Below, one piece after another: positions 45,100 to 58,278 of a stretch of DNA of 64,000 nucleotides. The notes below the pieces were generated by a model that saw only the letters and a program-made list of their open reading frames with translations, was not told where the DNA came from and did not search any database. This DNA is from Podaxis mareebaensis (Eukaryota > Basidiomycota > Agaricomycetes > Agaricales > Agaricaceae), in contig JAEUWP010000029.1 of assembly GCA_018524725.1 (NCBI GenBank), forward strand, positions 62,001 through 126,000. Direction: 5' to 3'. The position numbers and the translations under genes were made by a program. Each line of letters opens with the position of its first letter. Positions within the stretch are counted from its first letter, which is position 1.

Positions 45100-48000
45100 A
45101 AATGTCACGCCAACATCTCATTGTGATACCCCTTGTTTTCTTCCTCTCTTCCTTTTTCAAGTTCTGGACTATGGAACATTTTGCGAAACGTGAAATTGTA
45201 TCCCAGCTCCACCGGCGCTAAAGAAAATATCGTACCGGCCTATATCTCTATTTTTCTTTCTTCCCGGCCTTTATTTATTATTGTTTCATGTCCTACTTCC
45301 TATGCCAACTTCACCATCCGTTCGTCGTGCTGTTGTCTTATTCGCCCGCTTTTCCCTGTTCCCTAGTCCTTCGCATCGTTGGATATTACGGACCCACCCC
45401 ATTGTCCGATCTCTGCCACTCGGCCGCCCTTGATGCGCCACGTCGCCACCTCCCGTTCTTTATTGTCCAGGAACCCGTCACACAATCCACTTCTCTGGCT
45501 GCCCTCATTTCCTTCCCCCCCAACTACCCTTATCCTACCGATTATACCGACCTCCGCTATTTGCTCCTCTGGCTCTCTTCATTTGACTGACCCCTTCATC
45601 CTCCTTCAACCCTACAACCACATCCATTCTTTATGGGCACTCGGTTTCCTGCTCCTGCGGAGCCACCCTCAACTCATCCGATTAACTCTGATTGTTGTCA
45701 CTCCTTACCCCCACATTCCTCCTACTTAACCCTTGCCGAGTGCCGAGCACCTTAATATAACGATGACTGCACGACTACATACAACTCAATACTGATCCGT
45801 TTATCCAAGACCCTTCCATGTTCTGGCTCTCATGGAGATTAGTTTTGAGTACCGATAGTGATATCGATGGCATAGCACGCTCGTTTCTGTCGGCTCCCTT
45901 TGCCTTGTCTTCACTGCTGTTTATTTGTGATGATGGTTTATCCGGGAGCGGTATGTGTGTACAATCCTCCGATTTTTTTGTATTCCCGCTTTAGACTTGT
46001 GGAGGGTTTATGGTTGTAGTCAAAACAAAAGAATGAAATTAATACTGTATACCACTGATATGATCCCGCGGCAACGTGCAGGGCTAGTATAGATGTTTAG
46101 GGGGATGAAACCCTCTGTTTTAGCTTCGCTAGTCTCGACTAACTTGTATATTAGATTATCCTAAAGACCCTATATACCCTTTCTTTTTCGTCTCGTATGC
46201 AAGTCTACGTCTTTCAACAGGTTCTGACCACAAACCGCTCAATCCACGCTCAAGTAACGACACCTAGATTAGTACCAGTGCATATCATCCTTGACTCGCC
46301 AGGCATATCTTTGATCCAAGAGGGAGCACAGGGCTAACAAAAACGACTTCGCAAGTTTGCTATCGTTCTCCCATACGGGTCACAGTCGGAGGAACTGGGC
46401 AGTTGTTATCTGATTAGCACAGTCGAATTATGAATGGGTCAGTTCATATACCGTGATCATTATGATAAATGCGGTAGCGGGTCTTTGGCCGTTGAGTGGA
46501 TTACATCTTTGGGGGTGGGACTTTCGGTGTCCCGATGCACCCAGGCGTTTGGCAGCGGGGTTTGAGCTGCCTTCTGTTGGTGTCGTGACTGGATGGTTGT
46601 GTTGTAGCGCCGCTAAACTTCTGCGTCATGTCGCGTGATAAGACAGGAACGGTGGTTGTTATATTACTGGTATATATTTGGAATTCGATGACAGACACCA
46701 AGTGACAGACGTTGGACGGGTATGGTCCTCGACCATGATATATCTCGAAGAACACCCAGCACCTCGTGCGATACCCACCTTTCGGGGTGTATGGGAGCGT
46801 TACACTAGCGTGATCTTTGTCCTGTGATTTGGAATGTGATTGATGTCACTAAACACCATTGAAAACTTTATCTGAGTCGTCGGTGGCGAATGGTTAGGCC
46901 TGTGTTGGGGTGACTTGTAAACGAGAGGATGAAGTATTTGGCTTAGAGCGGTCTATATTTTGAAACTTGTGCTTGCACCTGGATCACACTAACTGAGCGG
47001 TGAAGGCGCGAGGGTTGTGGTCTTGTGTTCTTTCTTGGATAGATAGATGGAGTTGAAGACGTAGCGCAACCCCACGATGTTTTGTTCACGGGGTACAGGA
47101 TATGGCGCCGATATGGCATAATCGGCACCGCTGTGTTAGCCGACTCGCATAGCCATGCAGTCCTGAACTTTGTGAAGCGCCTCGCTTCCAAAGATGGGAA
47201 GGATGAGATTAAGTACTAGCAACGATAGACACGGGTATGCTAATTATTAGGGACGGATAAGATACTAGTATGGGTGTGGTGCCATGTATGTCTCGACACT
47301 TATCTAAGTCCACAGTGATAAGGGATACGGACTTGTTGTTTCTTTCGATGCACCGCGTGGTTGCAACTCGCTGATAAGTCGAGAGCGAGAATTTGAGAAG
47401 ATGATTGCGAGGATTGCCGTCAGAGCCTTCTGAATCGGCACGGTTCCAGCACTTATTGGCGATAATGACAACATGGGTTATCGATATAGATACCTCGAGG
47501 GGTCCGAGAGTGCTGATCGAACTACCAACGGTGATAACGATAAGTGTCTCGATAAACCCTTAGAGGTAGCTTGGGTTAGCCTTGGAGGGATTAGACTCTG
47601 AATGACCTTTATGTCGAAGTCAGAGCGCATGACACGCAACCGTCCACGACCTGAATTGTTCAAGCTGAGATCGCACGCTACACCCCTGTTCGAGACAATG
47701 GAGGTGGCCATATGTTAACCGCCAATCTGATGTGATACAGGCTTGAAGATCTGGGGATTTATGGCATTGCGTCAGAGGCCATGCCAAGCCATCGGACCTA
47801 TTCAACCGTGCTGAGCTTAAAGTGCGGGACTTTTGACAAAAGAGAGTGCCAAAGTCCTGGAAATCGTTATTGTCATACTACTTAGGCTTTATTCAGTACA
47901 TTTCTGCCCTTGGATATTCAGCCAACCCCATCGGTAACATTTCCGGTGAAGCACCACGTTATGGAAGAGCTTCAGTTGCTCTGGCAATGAGTAATGGTTC

Positions 48001-51000
48001 ATGCTGAACGAGCGGCGTGCGACGGGCTCGATAACAAGCTACCCAGGAATAAACGAAGCAAAGAATGGACTGACACTGTTCCAAGAAAAATACCAATGGG
48101 AATGGTTGAGTGCCACGAAGTCATGATGGCTCACTCTCATTGGTAGGCTAGATCGCTGTTCCTCGGAGGCTCCCAGTTGCGTTATCGTTGTGGTCGGGAG
48201 AATGACGGAGTGTTTAGTGATAATTATACTTCGTTTGATAGAAGGAGCTCAGGAAAGGGTCAGTGTTCGTCTCTATAGAATTCTGGTGGGTGTCGGGGAC
48301 GGTTGGCGAGCTCGACCGTTCGATAATGACAGACTAGGATCGCTGATTACGTTGATTGTTCTAACTCATATTTTCCATAAGTTGTTAGGTGGATACCTTT
48401 ACTCCTGCCCAGAGGGGATATTCATCACCCAACTGCGCGATCTGTTAGGCTGCTACTTTCTGATGGTGAAATTTGAGTTGTCCCTGCGTATAGGGTCGGG
48501 ATAGGTTTCATGGACATATGTGGTTGAGGGAAGATCAACGGTAAAGTCAAGTTGATATCAAAGGAGTTGCACTGGAGGTGAGTCTTAGACTCACAGAAAT
48601 GATCTGGATGTCGCGAAAAAATCGGAATGTTTCGACGCTGGCAGCTCGGGGTCCTGTAAACATTCTGATCTATGTTGTCCAAGTCAGGTAGTATGTACAT
48701 TGGCCGAGTATGGAGGAGCGGGGATAAGAAGTGATGGAAAGAAAAGATGGCATTGGCACGGAGCTTAACATTATCACCTTCGTAGGAGTTCTCATTTGTT
48801 CACAAAGGCACTTTCCATCTATATCTTGACTGATGTGTGTATTTTTGTCCCACCGGAACGCATAAAGGTGCCTTAACTGGCCTGGTCTCCGTACAGAATT
48901 CAGGGTGGATCCTGGCGTGACTGATGTCACGGGGAAGGGAGCAAAAATGACAGTGGAGGGTCCGGAAGGGTCCGGCCCGTCGGGGAATAATCGTAGGCAT
49001 CAAACATGGCAGCTTAATCCATATAACCGCTCACATTCCCTTTTTTCGAGGGGTTTCGGCAACTTGGCAGGATCTCGGGGTCTGCCTCGAGACGCTGTAC
49101 GAGTCCTGCCAGGTCCTGTCGTAGCCAAGGTAGAATAATGTCTGCACGGGCAGTCGCCAACCCTTGGATATTTTGAGTACACGATATCCTATGGTATCCT
49201 CTTCTTCCCTCGCCTTGATGTCTCCGAACGATCCAGGCCTTCAACTGGGACCTGGGTAAAGGTTAAATTCTGCGTTGTAACACGGCTGCACTAATCGGAG
49301 CTCGCCATTTTGCTCCAACTGTCATGGGCGGAGTGGAATGGCGGAGCAGGCACGCCCGAGAGCGCTGCCGTTCTAACGTCGCCCCCCACTCTGGCCGAGT
49401 TGGCAATTTGGTCGACGGATTGCGGTGTCCTCGTCAGACTTGTCTGAAATATCACGCAACTCCCGGACCGTACGAACAAGAGGTTTTGGTATGTGGCGTC
49501 CTTCGATTCTTCCTTGGCATAGCTTTATGTTACCACCGATCTACGGAGTCAAAGAAATTTATCGGGGGATTCCATTCTTGACCACTGCTGCTATGGTTTC
49601 GGCGTCTTGACTCAACGATTTTTTCAAAGGGAGCGTCCGCCACGCCGCTGGCGGGTCGTCATTGGTACAGGTAATAAGGCTATTGGGATGATTGTTCAGG
49701 ACCTATTGTCAGATGACCTTACCTTCTCTTTTGTCACGTTGGAGCTGTGATCATCCCTCAAAAGGTGCCGTTCAAATTTATCATGGACGGTCCGCCACAG
49801 CTCCTCTTTTGTTCATCAAATGTTCTCGTGGCAATAAGTGCGCTCATTTCCCACTTTCCTTCGGTTTCCCTTCCGCCATAGAGTCACCTTTGAAGTCAAA
49901 TTCTGTGATCTCTCGCCAGGGCCACCAAGCGAGCCAATGGCCGTACTCGTCCCACAGTTTTATTGCAGTCAGTGTACACCAGTTCCCGTGCCTCTAGAGA
50001 AGATCATTCACAGAGAGCGGAGCCGAGATGGCACTCGCACAGGGTTGATCTTTCCACGTCCTTCATTCTCACATGGGAATTATAACCTGGTCGAACGAGG
50101 GGGTTTGGTGGTAGCTTGATCCAGCCCCCCCAAATAACGCATCGCTCCTGGGGTCTTGATGAAAGAGCGACATAGTCGGTGATTTAGCTCAAAAGGGGGG
50201 GGACATAATGGTCGGGATTTTACCCACTCCAAAGGAACCCCGGGGACTCCAGGTTGGATGATTAGTACTGACTTGACCTATCCAGATTTTGGCTGAATTC
50301 GTGGGTGTCTTATTCCTTACTATCCAGTTCATCTCTCAACAACAGATACGTGGTTTTATCTTAAATCTATTGTCACAGGAACTGCCGAAGTACACTTTGA
50401 AGGTGCCAGAAAGAAGACTGATAGCCGCGAAGGGAATGACGGCCCTAGAACCGTGAAGCGGTCACTTGAGCGTGTTATGCTTCTTTACTGCGTTCTGATC
50501 AGCGCATCAAATGTGGGGGAGATTGAGTTCTTTTTCAAATAAAAAGTGTAAAGATAGGTCCCGAAGGGAATATCCCCAATCAGTCTGTCGTTGAAGGTGC
50601 TGGTGGCTATTGTAAACGTCTGTCAGCCAAGGAACCCGAGAGCATCGACTTCGGTCAACGTCCTGGAACTACTGTCAGGCATCAAGAGGGATGATGTGCT
50701 GAAGGCAAGTTCCTACGCCGTAGATGGTTACCTCACCGTGTCGACACAAAAATGAGCAATCTCACCTTATTTATGACTTTCCATTCGTCGGGCAAAATAT
50801 GAATATGGAGGGCGTGATTTGAGGCGTAACGCCTACGTAATAATGGTTCTGTGTGGTTGCACGCTCGTTAGTGCATCCGTTACGGAGTTATCAGTGGATT
50901 GCGTACACTCTCGCTAAAATCTATTAAGAACCCCAGTCAGGTTCAGTCATCTCTGCTTCCTATATCCGTCCATTTTACACATCCAGAGTCACGAAACACT

Positions 51001-51849
51001 GGCAGCTGGCAGCAGGAAACGGACAGCGTAACCGTCAGTGCAGCCGATGCGTTTGCATGCATCTTGGAAATTCTGAGGGACGACCTCTGTTGGGTTGAAC
51101 GCTACGCCACTGATACCTTCAGACTTGGGTTCATGCCACCTCGCTACGACGTGGGAGACTCCTCCGGCGGAGTTCCCGCGTTACTGAAAAGCTTGGGAAC
51201 GCCAAAATGTGTCCCCCGGTCTGATTAATACAGGCAAGTACCGTCTTCTGAAACGAAATTCTGAGGCTCTGTAGCTTGTCCGGAAAAAGCTCATCAATTG
51301 CTTTCAAATCGGAAGAGTAAGGAACGCTTCGAGTTCACGCAGTTGCCACTCCACATGTTAATGTCAGGTGTGGCAGGTGCGTATTATGGAAATGCCTTTG
51401 TTGCTGAAGCTCAACGAAGAGACACCTTGTACTCAATCCTGATGCAGATGCCCAAGGATTCAGGAGCCTTTCATTCCTCATAGGTATTATTGTCATTAGC
51501 GGATTCAATATCATTGAATCGTGGGATGAAATCTGAAGGGGCGATTGCATCCGCTTCGGTTGCCCTGGTGAACTGTCAGATGCGCGGGGGCTGAGCGTTA
51601 GTCCTTAGAAGGTGTTGGGAACTTCTCTTGCCGGGGTCTCAAGCCTGAGAGTCGATACGCGTCGAGTCGACTCAGATTTGAAACTTTGAAACGTTGACTG
51701 CAAAGTGCGAGTGAGACCGTGCGTGCACGTGAGGATCACGTGGCCATGCGGAGGTGCCGTATGCTCAACCCAAGTCACAAGTGTACCACAGTTAAAGCCC
51801 AGCTCAAAACATTACCCTTTTGCACCAGCACTTCGTTTCATCCACAAGA
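45100..51849. other. Long gene-poor region (about 6.7 kb)
   Basis: The first ~1 kb is C/T-rich and probably includes the 3' untranslated region of the bHLH transcript. Beyond that no conserved gene, RNA or element is recognised. Isolated frames (for example 50899-51228 plus, 49692-50119 plus) have no family features and no convincing splice partners. Confidence 0.45.
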
Positions 51850-53369
51850 ATGCCGAGGAAGCGCGCTATTGATCAGGCATCGCCAGAAGACACATCAAAT
51901 GAGTCCAATCGAGCTCTGATACCTACTGAGACGGAGAACGGAGACCGCACTGCTGAGGCGCCGGGAAGACCCAAACGCATTAGGAAGCAGACTCAAAGAT
52001 ACACAAGCGCTCCAGCCGCCTCTGCCGCTGCGGTTAAAACACGGCCACCCAGAAAAGCTTCAACGCATTCCACGGGAAAAGGAAAAGGAAAAGGAAAGGC
52101 TCTGGCTAGCCCCGAGGAAACTCCTCCAGAGAACGCAGAATTAATAGGGGGGAGCACCGATGAACGACCCAGGAAGAAGGCACGGACAGAGAAACATTCA
52201 GCTACGGCCCCAAAGGAGAAACGTCTTGCCCAATTTAGATCCCATTGCCCACAAAATGTCCTGGAGAGAGCCGAACGCGTTCGATCTCAACGGTACGATA
52301 GAAAGCTGCCTTATTGCGTCTCAGAAACCTGACTTGGATACGAGGTTCTTTATGATTGATAGACGACGGGAGGGTAAGGAACTGAAGGAAGAATTCAAGG
52401 TCTTGGGGTCCACCGGTAATGTCAGTCGCGATGGAAATTGGCTGTATCTCCTGTTGATCTGCCTCAGGTTTATACTGTGGTCATCAATCATACTCCAAAA
52501 TGCAATTGTGCGTCCTATTCCAATTTTTACTTGCATCATTTCGACGAAGAAACATAGGCCCTGACAACCGCAGAGGAAACCATTGTAAACATATAGTGAG
52601 TCAGTCGCAACTTCATAGACCGGCCGCCGAGAGCATTAACGTCTTGTAGATGTTCATTTTTCTGAAGGTTCTTTGCGTTCCAATTAGCTCGCACATTTGG
52701 TACCAAAAGTATGTCCATCACTTGATCCGACTGCACAATTACGAAATCAAGGACACGTCAGGGCCTTATTGACGAGCGAACTCGAAACTGTCTTCTCCCA
52801 AGCTCCAGAGGCACCCAACTCTGTTACAAATCCACGTGTTCGGGAAGCTTTCCTGCGAGCTACAGGTCAGCTGGCTGAGTCGTCCACTGCGACGACGAGC
52901 AGCAAAAAGAGAATACCCGGCGAGGAAGATGATTGTCCGATTTGTTATGACACCATGTATGGTGTTGTCGAGGCTACCCTTGTGTTTTGCGAGGAATGTG
53001 GCAACGCGTTGCACAAGGAGTGTTTCACGCAATGTATTTCATTTATCGCCTCATAGTTTGTGAAATACTCTGACTCGGAGACTATGTAGATGAAAAGAGC
53101 GCTCACCAGAATGGCAGGACAGTTACCTGCGTGTGGTGCCGTTCAAACTGGGGAGTAGCTGCGCCTGCACGATCTGGAGGTTCCGTCTCACAACGAGGCG
53201 GTTTCATTAACTTGGCTGGTGTCGTTCCAGGCGTGGACGATCGCCGTGATACGTCAACATGTAAGAGCATCGCCTGTCTCTCTAAGCGAGATGAATTGAA
53301 CTCCTTGTAGATTATCATGGGCCTGTTCGGGGACAACCATATCATGGGTACAATTCTCACGACGATTAG
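51850..53369 (+). CDS. SWIM and RING zinc-finger protein (probable E3 ubiquitin ligase)
   Basis: Eight exons (51850-52292, 52345-52420, 52468-52507, 52558-52595, 52650-52708, 52762-53033, 53090-53260, 53311-53369) close in phase to 385 residues. The N-terminal 130 residues are basic and disordered, with a KGKGKGK run and possible nuclear signals. A SWIM finger follows: KCNC (C185, C187) and HCKH (C196, H198), reached through VYTVVINHTP. A RING-type domain has C277/C280, C295/C298, H303/C306 and C323/C326, in segments DDCPICYDTM, FCEECGNALHKECF and CVWCR. The C-terminus ends in a Tyr/Gly/His-rich tail. SWIM-RING proteins of the ZSWIM2/MEX type are ubiquitin ligases; the substrate here is unknown. 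Exon 3 and 4 donors fit consensus. The next gene starts 96 bases downstream on the same strand. Confidence 0.88.
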
Positions 53370-53465
53370 AAACCGAGGCCGGATCACGGCGACGTTCCTC
53401 CATCACCTCATGTTACCATCTCATTATGTAATCTTTCTGTCTTGCGTATATCGAAATCGTATCGG

Positions 53466-54721
53466 ATGGGCTCTCAACACTCGTTTTTGAGGTATAAGAC
53501 TTCAGGGATGAATGCGGGCCAGCAGCTCCCAGCTTTAGCACCCACAGATGCTCAAACGGCCTCCCCATTGCAGAAACACCCAATCTACTGGTTTGAGGAT
53601 GGATCCCTTGTCCTCCACGTTAAAGACGTCTTGTTCCGAGTTCATCGCTCCCTGCTTGAACGCCATTCTCCATACCTCGCGTCCTTAACGAATACTGGCC
53701 CCACGCTTAACCTCCCTCCGATAATCAGGGAGACCGGTGATTCTGTCTCATATGCTTTACTTGGGGCAGATCGACAAATCAACTCTAGGGACGTTGAAGC
53801 GCTTCTTGAACACATGTATCATGACTTGTGAGTTGCGTATTTCATTGATCTCTATGTAATACATTTCTGGCATAATCGCCTAGAACGCGCGTCCTTCATG
53901 TGTATGGCTGACTTCACAAGCCCATTATCGCCAGATTCCTCCTTTGAGCGCATTACAGCTGTGCTCCGCTCATCCAGTCCACAACAGATTGACGTGCCAG
54001 TTGTGCATTCCAAAGCAGTGGAATATTTCCGCGCTATGTTCGAGAACAAGAGGCCGTGTGATATCGATCCCAGCCATCTTCATGATGCTGTATCAGTATC
54101 CAGAACTTTTCGCCTTCGATCTGTAAGTATCCACCCATAAACTATTGGCAAAATAGCTCAAGATGCCAGGTTCTCAAAGTCGCATTGTATCAAGCCATGA
54201 TTTCTTCCAACCTCGATCCCGATGATGAAACCTCCCAACCATCGGACCCTAAGCCGCTGGACCCACTTCCTCAAACATCTTCTGAACCGGCGTACGGTTC
54301 CAACTCACGTAGGTTAACACCCCGATCCCCAACAGGAATAACAGTTCACCTTCTCCCCCGATTAGCCTTATCCGAGAACAGGCATCAGCTGACAGAAGCT
54401 GACATGCAACTCTGCAAGAGATTAATGACGAGAGTGATAGAACATTTCACGCCTATCCTGTTTACTCCCGCAACCACCCCGCATATGTCTTGCACTGACG
54501 TGTTCGCCGATACCTGGATGCCGCTTGTCATTTCACCGGCAATCGGAGACAACGGCGTGTACAAGCCGATTGAAACACTGGAGCGAATGAAAGAAATTGA
54601 TTGGGATCAACACGGCCTCTGTGCAACATGTGTGGTGGAAAAACGTGAGGAATGGACAGAGGAACAAGGAAATATTTGGACGCTCGTTGATAAGTGGCTG
54701 GAGGAAGAATCCATCATATGA
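53466..54721 (+). CDS. BTB/POZ domain protein
   Basis: Three exons (53466-53827, 53921-54122, 54170-54721) close in phase to 371 residues. The BTB core is at residues ~40-125: FEDGSLVLHVKDVLFRVHRS, LLERHSPYLASL, and ISSRDVExLLxHxYHDL-like NSRDVEALLEHMYHD. A second half has ERITAVLRSSSPQQIDVP and a C-terminal region with two Cys pairs. Agaricomycetes carry expanded families of such single-BTB proteins with no assigned role; some BTB proteins bind cullin 3. I chose the acceptor CACAAG before 53921 because the upstream CCTAG acceptor gives a stop. An internal ATG at 53508 is an alternative start. Confidence 0.82.
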
Positions 54722-55474
54722 GGTTCGATTCGCTCCTGTTTAGAGACTCCAACATGAATTGTGCTCGGTTCTGCACGCTTCTGTCGACGCATGCCTGTTC
54801 GGAGGATATTTCTGGTTGGGACCGTTGTGAGATCGCAATTCACCTCAAACACAGAGCGAAAACCAGCTCGTAATCTGTTCCTTAGGGAACTTGGGTGCCT
54901 TTTATCAGCGATCTAAACATAATCCAGCCGCCACCCTCGAAAATCGATGAACTGCACGTTGTTGTGGTTGTAATTTATAAAAGGAGTTGAAATTCACTGT
55001 CCGCCCTTGTTATGATTTGTGTACCCACCTTCCCGATTTCCGCCTACATGGGGCTCTATTACCTGATACAGCTAATTTTTTGCAACTATAGCACCAAGGG
55101 ACCCCAGCACTCTGACTGGCTGTGGCCAAGGACGTTAAACCTAAGTATTCGATCCCGTGCATAGCCAGATCCGGGGCTGACAATCGCTCTGCAGTCCTGG
55201 AGGCAGGTCATGATCGTCTCAAAGCTTATTTTATGAGACTTACCGTTGATCGAACGGCAGCACCTGCTTCAAGCTGAGAAGTTTTTGCGTGCTCCAGTTA
55301 GCACGAAAAGGACCCCAACTCCCTCCGACCATAGTTTATAGCATCCGGTAGCACTGCGTCGGAGTTTTGGCAAAGAATTGGACGTTTCAGGACAGTTATA
55401 AAAACGTTCACCCGGGCATACGGCAGCCACCGTATTCGTCCCTGTTCAACGCTCTATTGCGACCTCCATCATCT
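54722..55474. other. Intergenic region, no gene recognised
   Basis: This lies between the BTB gene and the ABC transporter gene on the same strand. It probably holds the transporter promoter. The transporter frame is open upstream of its ATG to about 55367, but there is no earlier ATG in that stretch. Confidence 0.5.
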
Positions 55475-58179
55475 ATGACCCCTCCCCCAGTCCATACTTT
55501 CAAGTGGGGCATCTTCGACGTTGCCTATGAGGCTAAGAAACGTTCATATACGCCTGGCATCTCACCGACTACCCTTTTGCAAACTCTCCGCGAGCCTGGT
55601 GCGCATGTGTGGCGTTTCCTTAAAGACGTCCATCATATCGCCCCAATTACATTCTCGGTATATATTGCTGCCTCGGCGTGGCTGAGCGTCAGTCCTGCCA
55701 TATCTCTTCGAGTCTCGTATCTTATCCTGCAGAAGGTGGGTCTTCAACCCTTGAAAGCCCCTGAAGGGATGACTTGAGCTCAAGCTTCTCAACATTTACA
55801 GATCGAGGCCCTGACAAGTCGTCAGGATATTGGGAAGGGTCAACTTTTACAAGCTGATCTCACGCTTGCAATTTGCGCTTGGCTTTTTTGCGCGTTTGTG
55901 TCCGTCATCGTTGAGCGGCTGAGGTTAGTCCATTCACTCAATAAGTCAAGTCTTTGATTAAATGCCCTTGCAGAGACGAGAAGGAACTATTGCTATGCGG
56001 CCACCTGCGCCGCTATTTCCTCCCATCCCTGGTCAAAGGCAGGTACCGCGATTTTCGGCCTGTCAGCTAAATAACTGAAAGTACCTCCAGCTAGCCTGAA
56101 TGCCGATGTAGAGTTTCTTCACGGTAGTCTCGCATGCTTGGATCTGTCTATATTATAAGAGCTGATTCCGCATGATCAGACCACGAAATCCGTCGGTACT
56201 TCCCAAACGCTAATTCCTTTGGCGAGGGTGGACCCGGCTGGGACCTCCTCAAGGCTCTCGGAGAGCGATTCCAAAGCCTTGTTTCCTTGATTCTTGAACT
56301 TGCAGTGCTTCTCTTGGTACTATCGCAACGCAATTACTTGGATAAGTGTCTCCTTGGAGGGCTAACTGGGCTCTTCTTCGTCGTCTTGATCTTCGCTCCC
56401 TCAAATGGAGTAAACGGCGCAGGTGAGGGCTTAGGAAGTATATATCTCATGGAGATGCGTCTTAACCTTCATACTTCCGTATTTTAGGGTATACCTTCTG
56501 GACAACGAATGCTGCATACAATCGACTACATTTACTTTACGCTTTGGTGTTCGGCGACAGGCTTCGCGAAACGTTAGCGAAAGATGGACTCCATGACTAT
56601 GTATGGGAAGGTAGGCTTATGATCGGCATAGGATACCAACGACTTTATTCACATGTCTAGAATATCGAAAATACTCGAAAACTCTGGGTGTTGTCAAAAG
56701 TGATGTCCTCACCTTGGCTTGTATACTTCCTCCTCCCTGGTATTGGGCAGTTTCCCGGAGCCTTCTCCTCGATTATCCTATGGTAAGTTATGCAGATCCT
56801 TATTCTAAGCGCAAGCGCTCCTAAACCCCATTGTTCCTATAGGCTCTTTGTGCGCTACTTCTTACCTGGAGCTCTTCGCCGTACATTATCACGACTTTGG
56901 TGTTCTTCCAATCCGCGACGAACACTCTCCGCTACAGTATTGAGAGTCTCCGCCGTGGATACAACCCAAGGTCGCTATCTAGCTTGCTCGCCCAGGCTCA
57001 GGCATTCTACATGCCGCTTGATCAAGTCGAAGCGACCCATCAGGAGCCAGTTCCATACCCTAACCCTTCGCTGAGTTCGAAAAAAGGCATGGAAATCGAG
57101 CTGAAGTATGTACTCGTATCCCTCACGGAGTTCTCAGATAGGTTGAAGCATTACCAGGGATGTAACATTCAAATACCGAAATGGTGTACCCGGAATTGCT
57201 GCCGTGGAAAACGTCTCGCTCACCATTCCGACCAATTCTCTCGTACTCCTCGTCGGTGCAAACGGAAGCGGGAAGACTACTCTGCTAAAGCTTCTTGCAA
57301 GGCTCCAGAAACCGACATCAGGCGAAATCCTTATCGACGGAACTCCAATCGCTGACTATGATCTACTCGGTATCCGAAAGCACATCACTTTCCTCATGCA
57401 ATCTGAGGAGATCTACCCTGTCTCACTACGAGAGAACCTCTTGATGACCGTCCGGCATGGACTGTCATCCGACGAAAAAGCCAGGGAGGTGATGGATGAG
57501 GCCGTCCGTTTGGGTGGAGCTGAGCAATTGATCGAGCGAATAGGATATGAAGCGGTCCTTAACCCACCCAGTCTCCTTGGTCAGAGCCTGCAGGGCTGTG
57601 GGAACGGAATCATCGGTGCCGCCGCTTTTCGTGAACTCGAGAAACATGTCCCGCGGAGAGAAATACCAATCTCAAACGGAGAGAAACAAAGATTTCTGGC
57701 GTAGGTCATCTTCACAACACTCCAGCGATTCGATTGATTGAATGCACACGTATAGTTCTCGTTCATTCATGAGATTGTTGAATAGTGATACGCGGTTGTT
57801 GATGGTCGATGAACCGACGTCTGCTCTAGATCCAATTGCCGAACGTGACCTATTTGAACGGTTTCGGGAACAGCGGGACGGTAAGACTGCGATATTTGTG
57901 ACCCATCGCTTCGGGACTCTCGCCAAACAAGCGGACCTGATCGTGTAAGTTTCGCGTTCTCAAGTGTTCCGGAATAACTCCGTGGCTGACGTGCTCATAA
58001 CAGATGTATGAAGGATGGCAAGATCGTTGAACAGGGGCGTCATGACGAACTGATGGCGTCCCATGGAGAATATGCGGGGCTATACAATGCTCAACAGATC
58101 CATCAAGAAGCACGTAAGTCGTTTAATTGCACTTGTCCTTCAACGCTTCGTTGAGACACCTCCACCAGATAAAGAGTAA
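55475..58179 (+). CDS. ABC transporter, one membrane region plus one nucleotide-binding domain
   Basis: Twelve exons close in phase to 694 residues: 55475-55735, 55802-55923, 55974-56042, 56095-56123, 56180-56422, 56488-56610, 56661-56782, 56843-57105, 57158-57700, 57756-57944, 58004-58113, 58169-58179. The N-terminal ~390 residues hold about six hydrophobic stretches. The ATPase domain has Walker A GANGSGKT (444-451), Q-loop FLMQSEE, a signature written ISNGEKQR (582-589) instead of LSGGQ-R, Walker B RLLMVDEP (D610, E611), the D-loop SALD and the switch VTHR. It is a half-transporter that should dimerise. Substrate and membrane are unknown. Such sequences form an agaricomycete group with an aberrant membrane domain. 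The last exon codes only four residues. It converges on the next F-box gene, 99 bases away. Confidence 0.85.
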
Positions 58180-58278
58180 TTAACAAGGTCATATATATAT
58201 TTATTGGTGTTGATTAACGTTTGCCGCTGTATTATCCACGATATTATTACCCTCGCTTAGTGCGGGGCATTCAATGCA

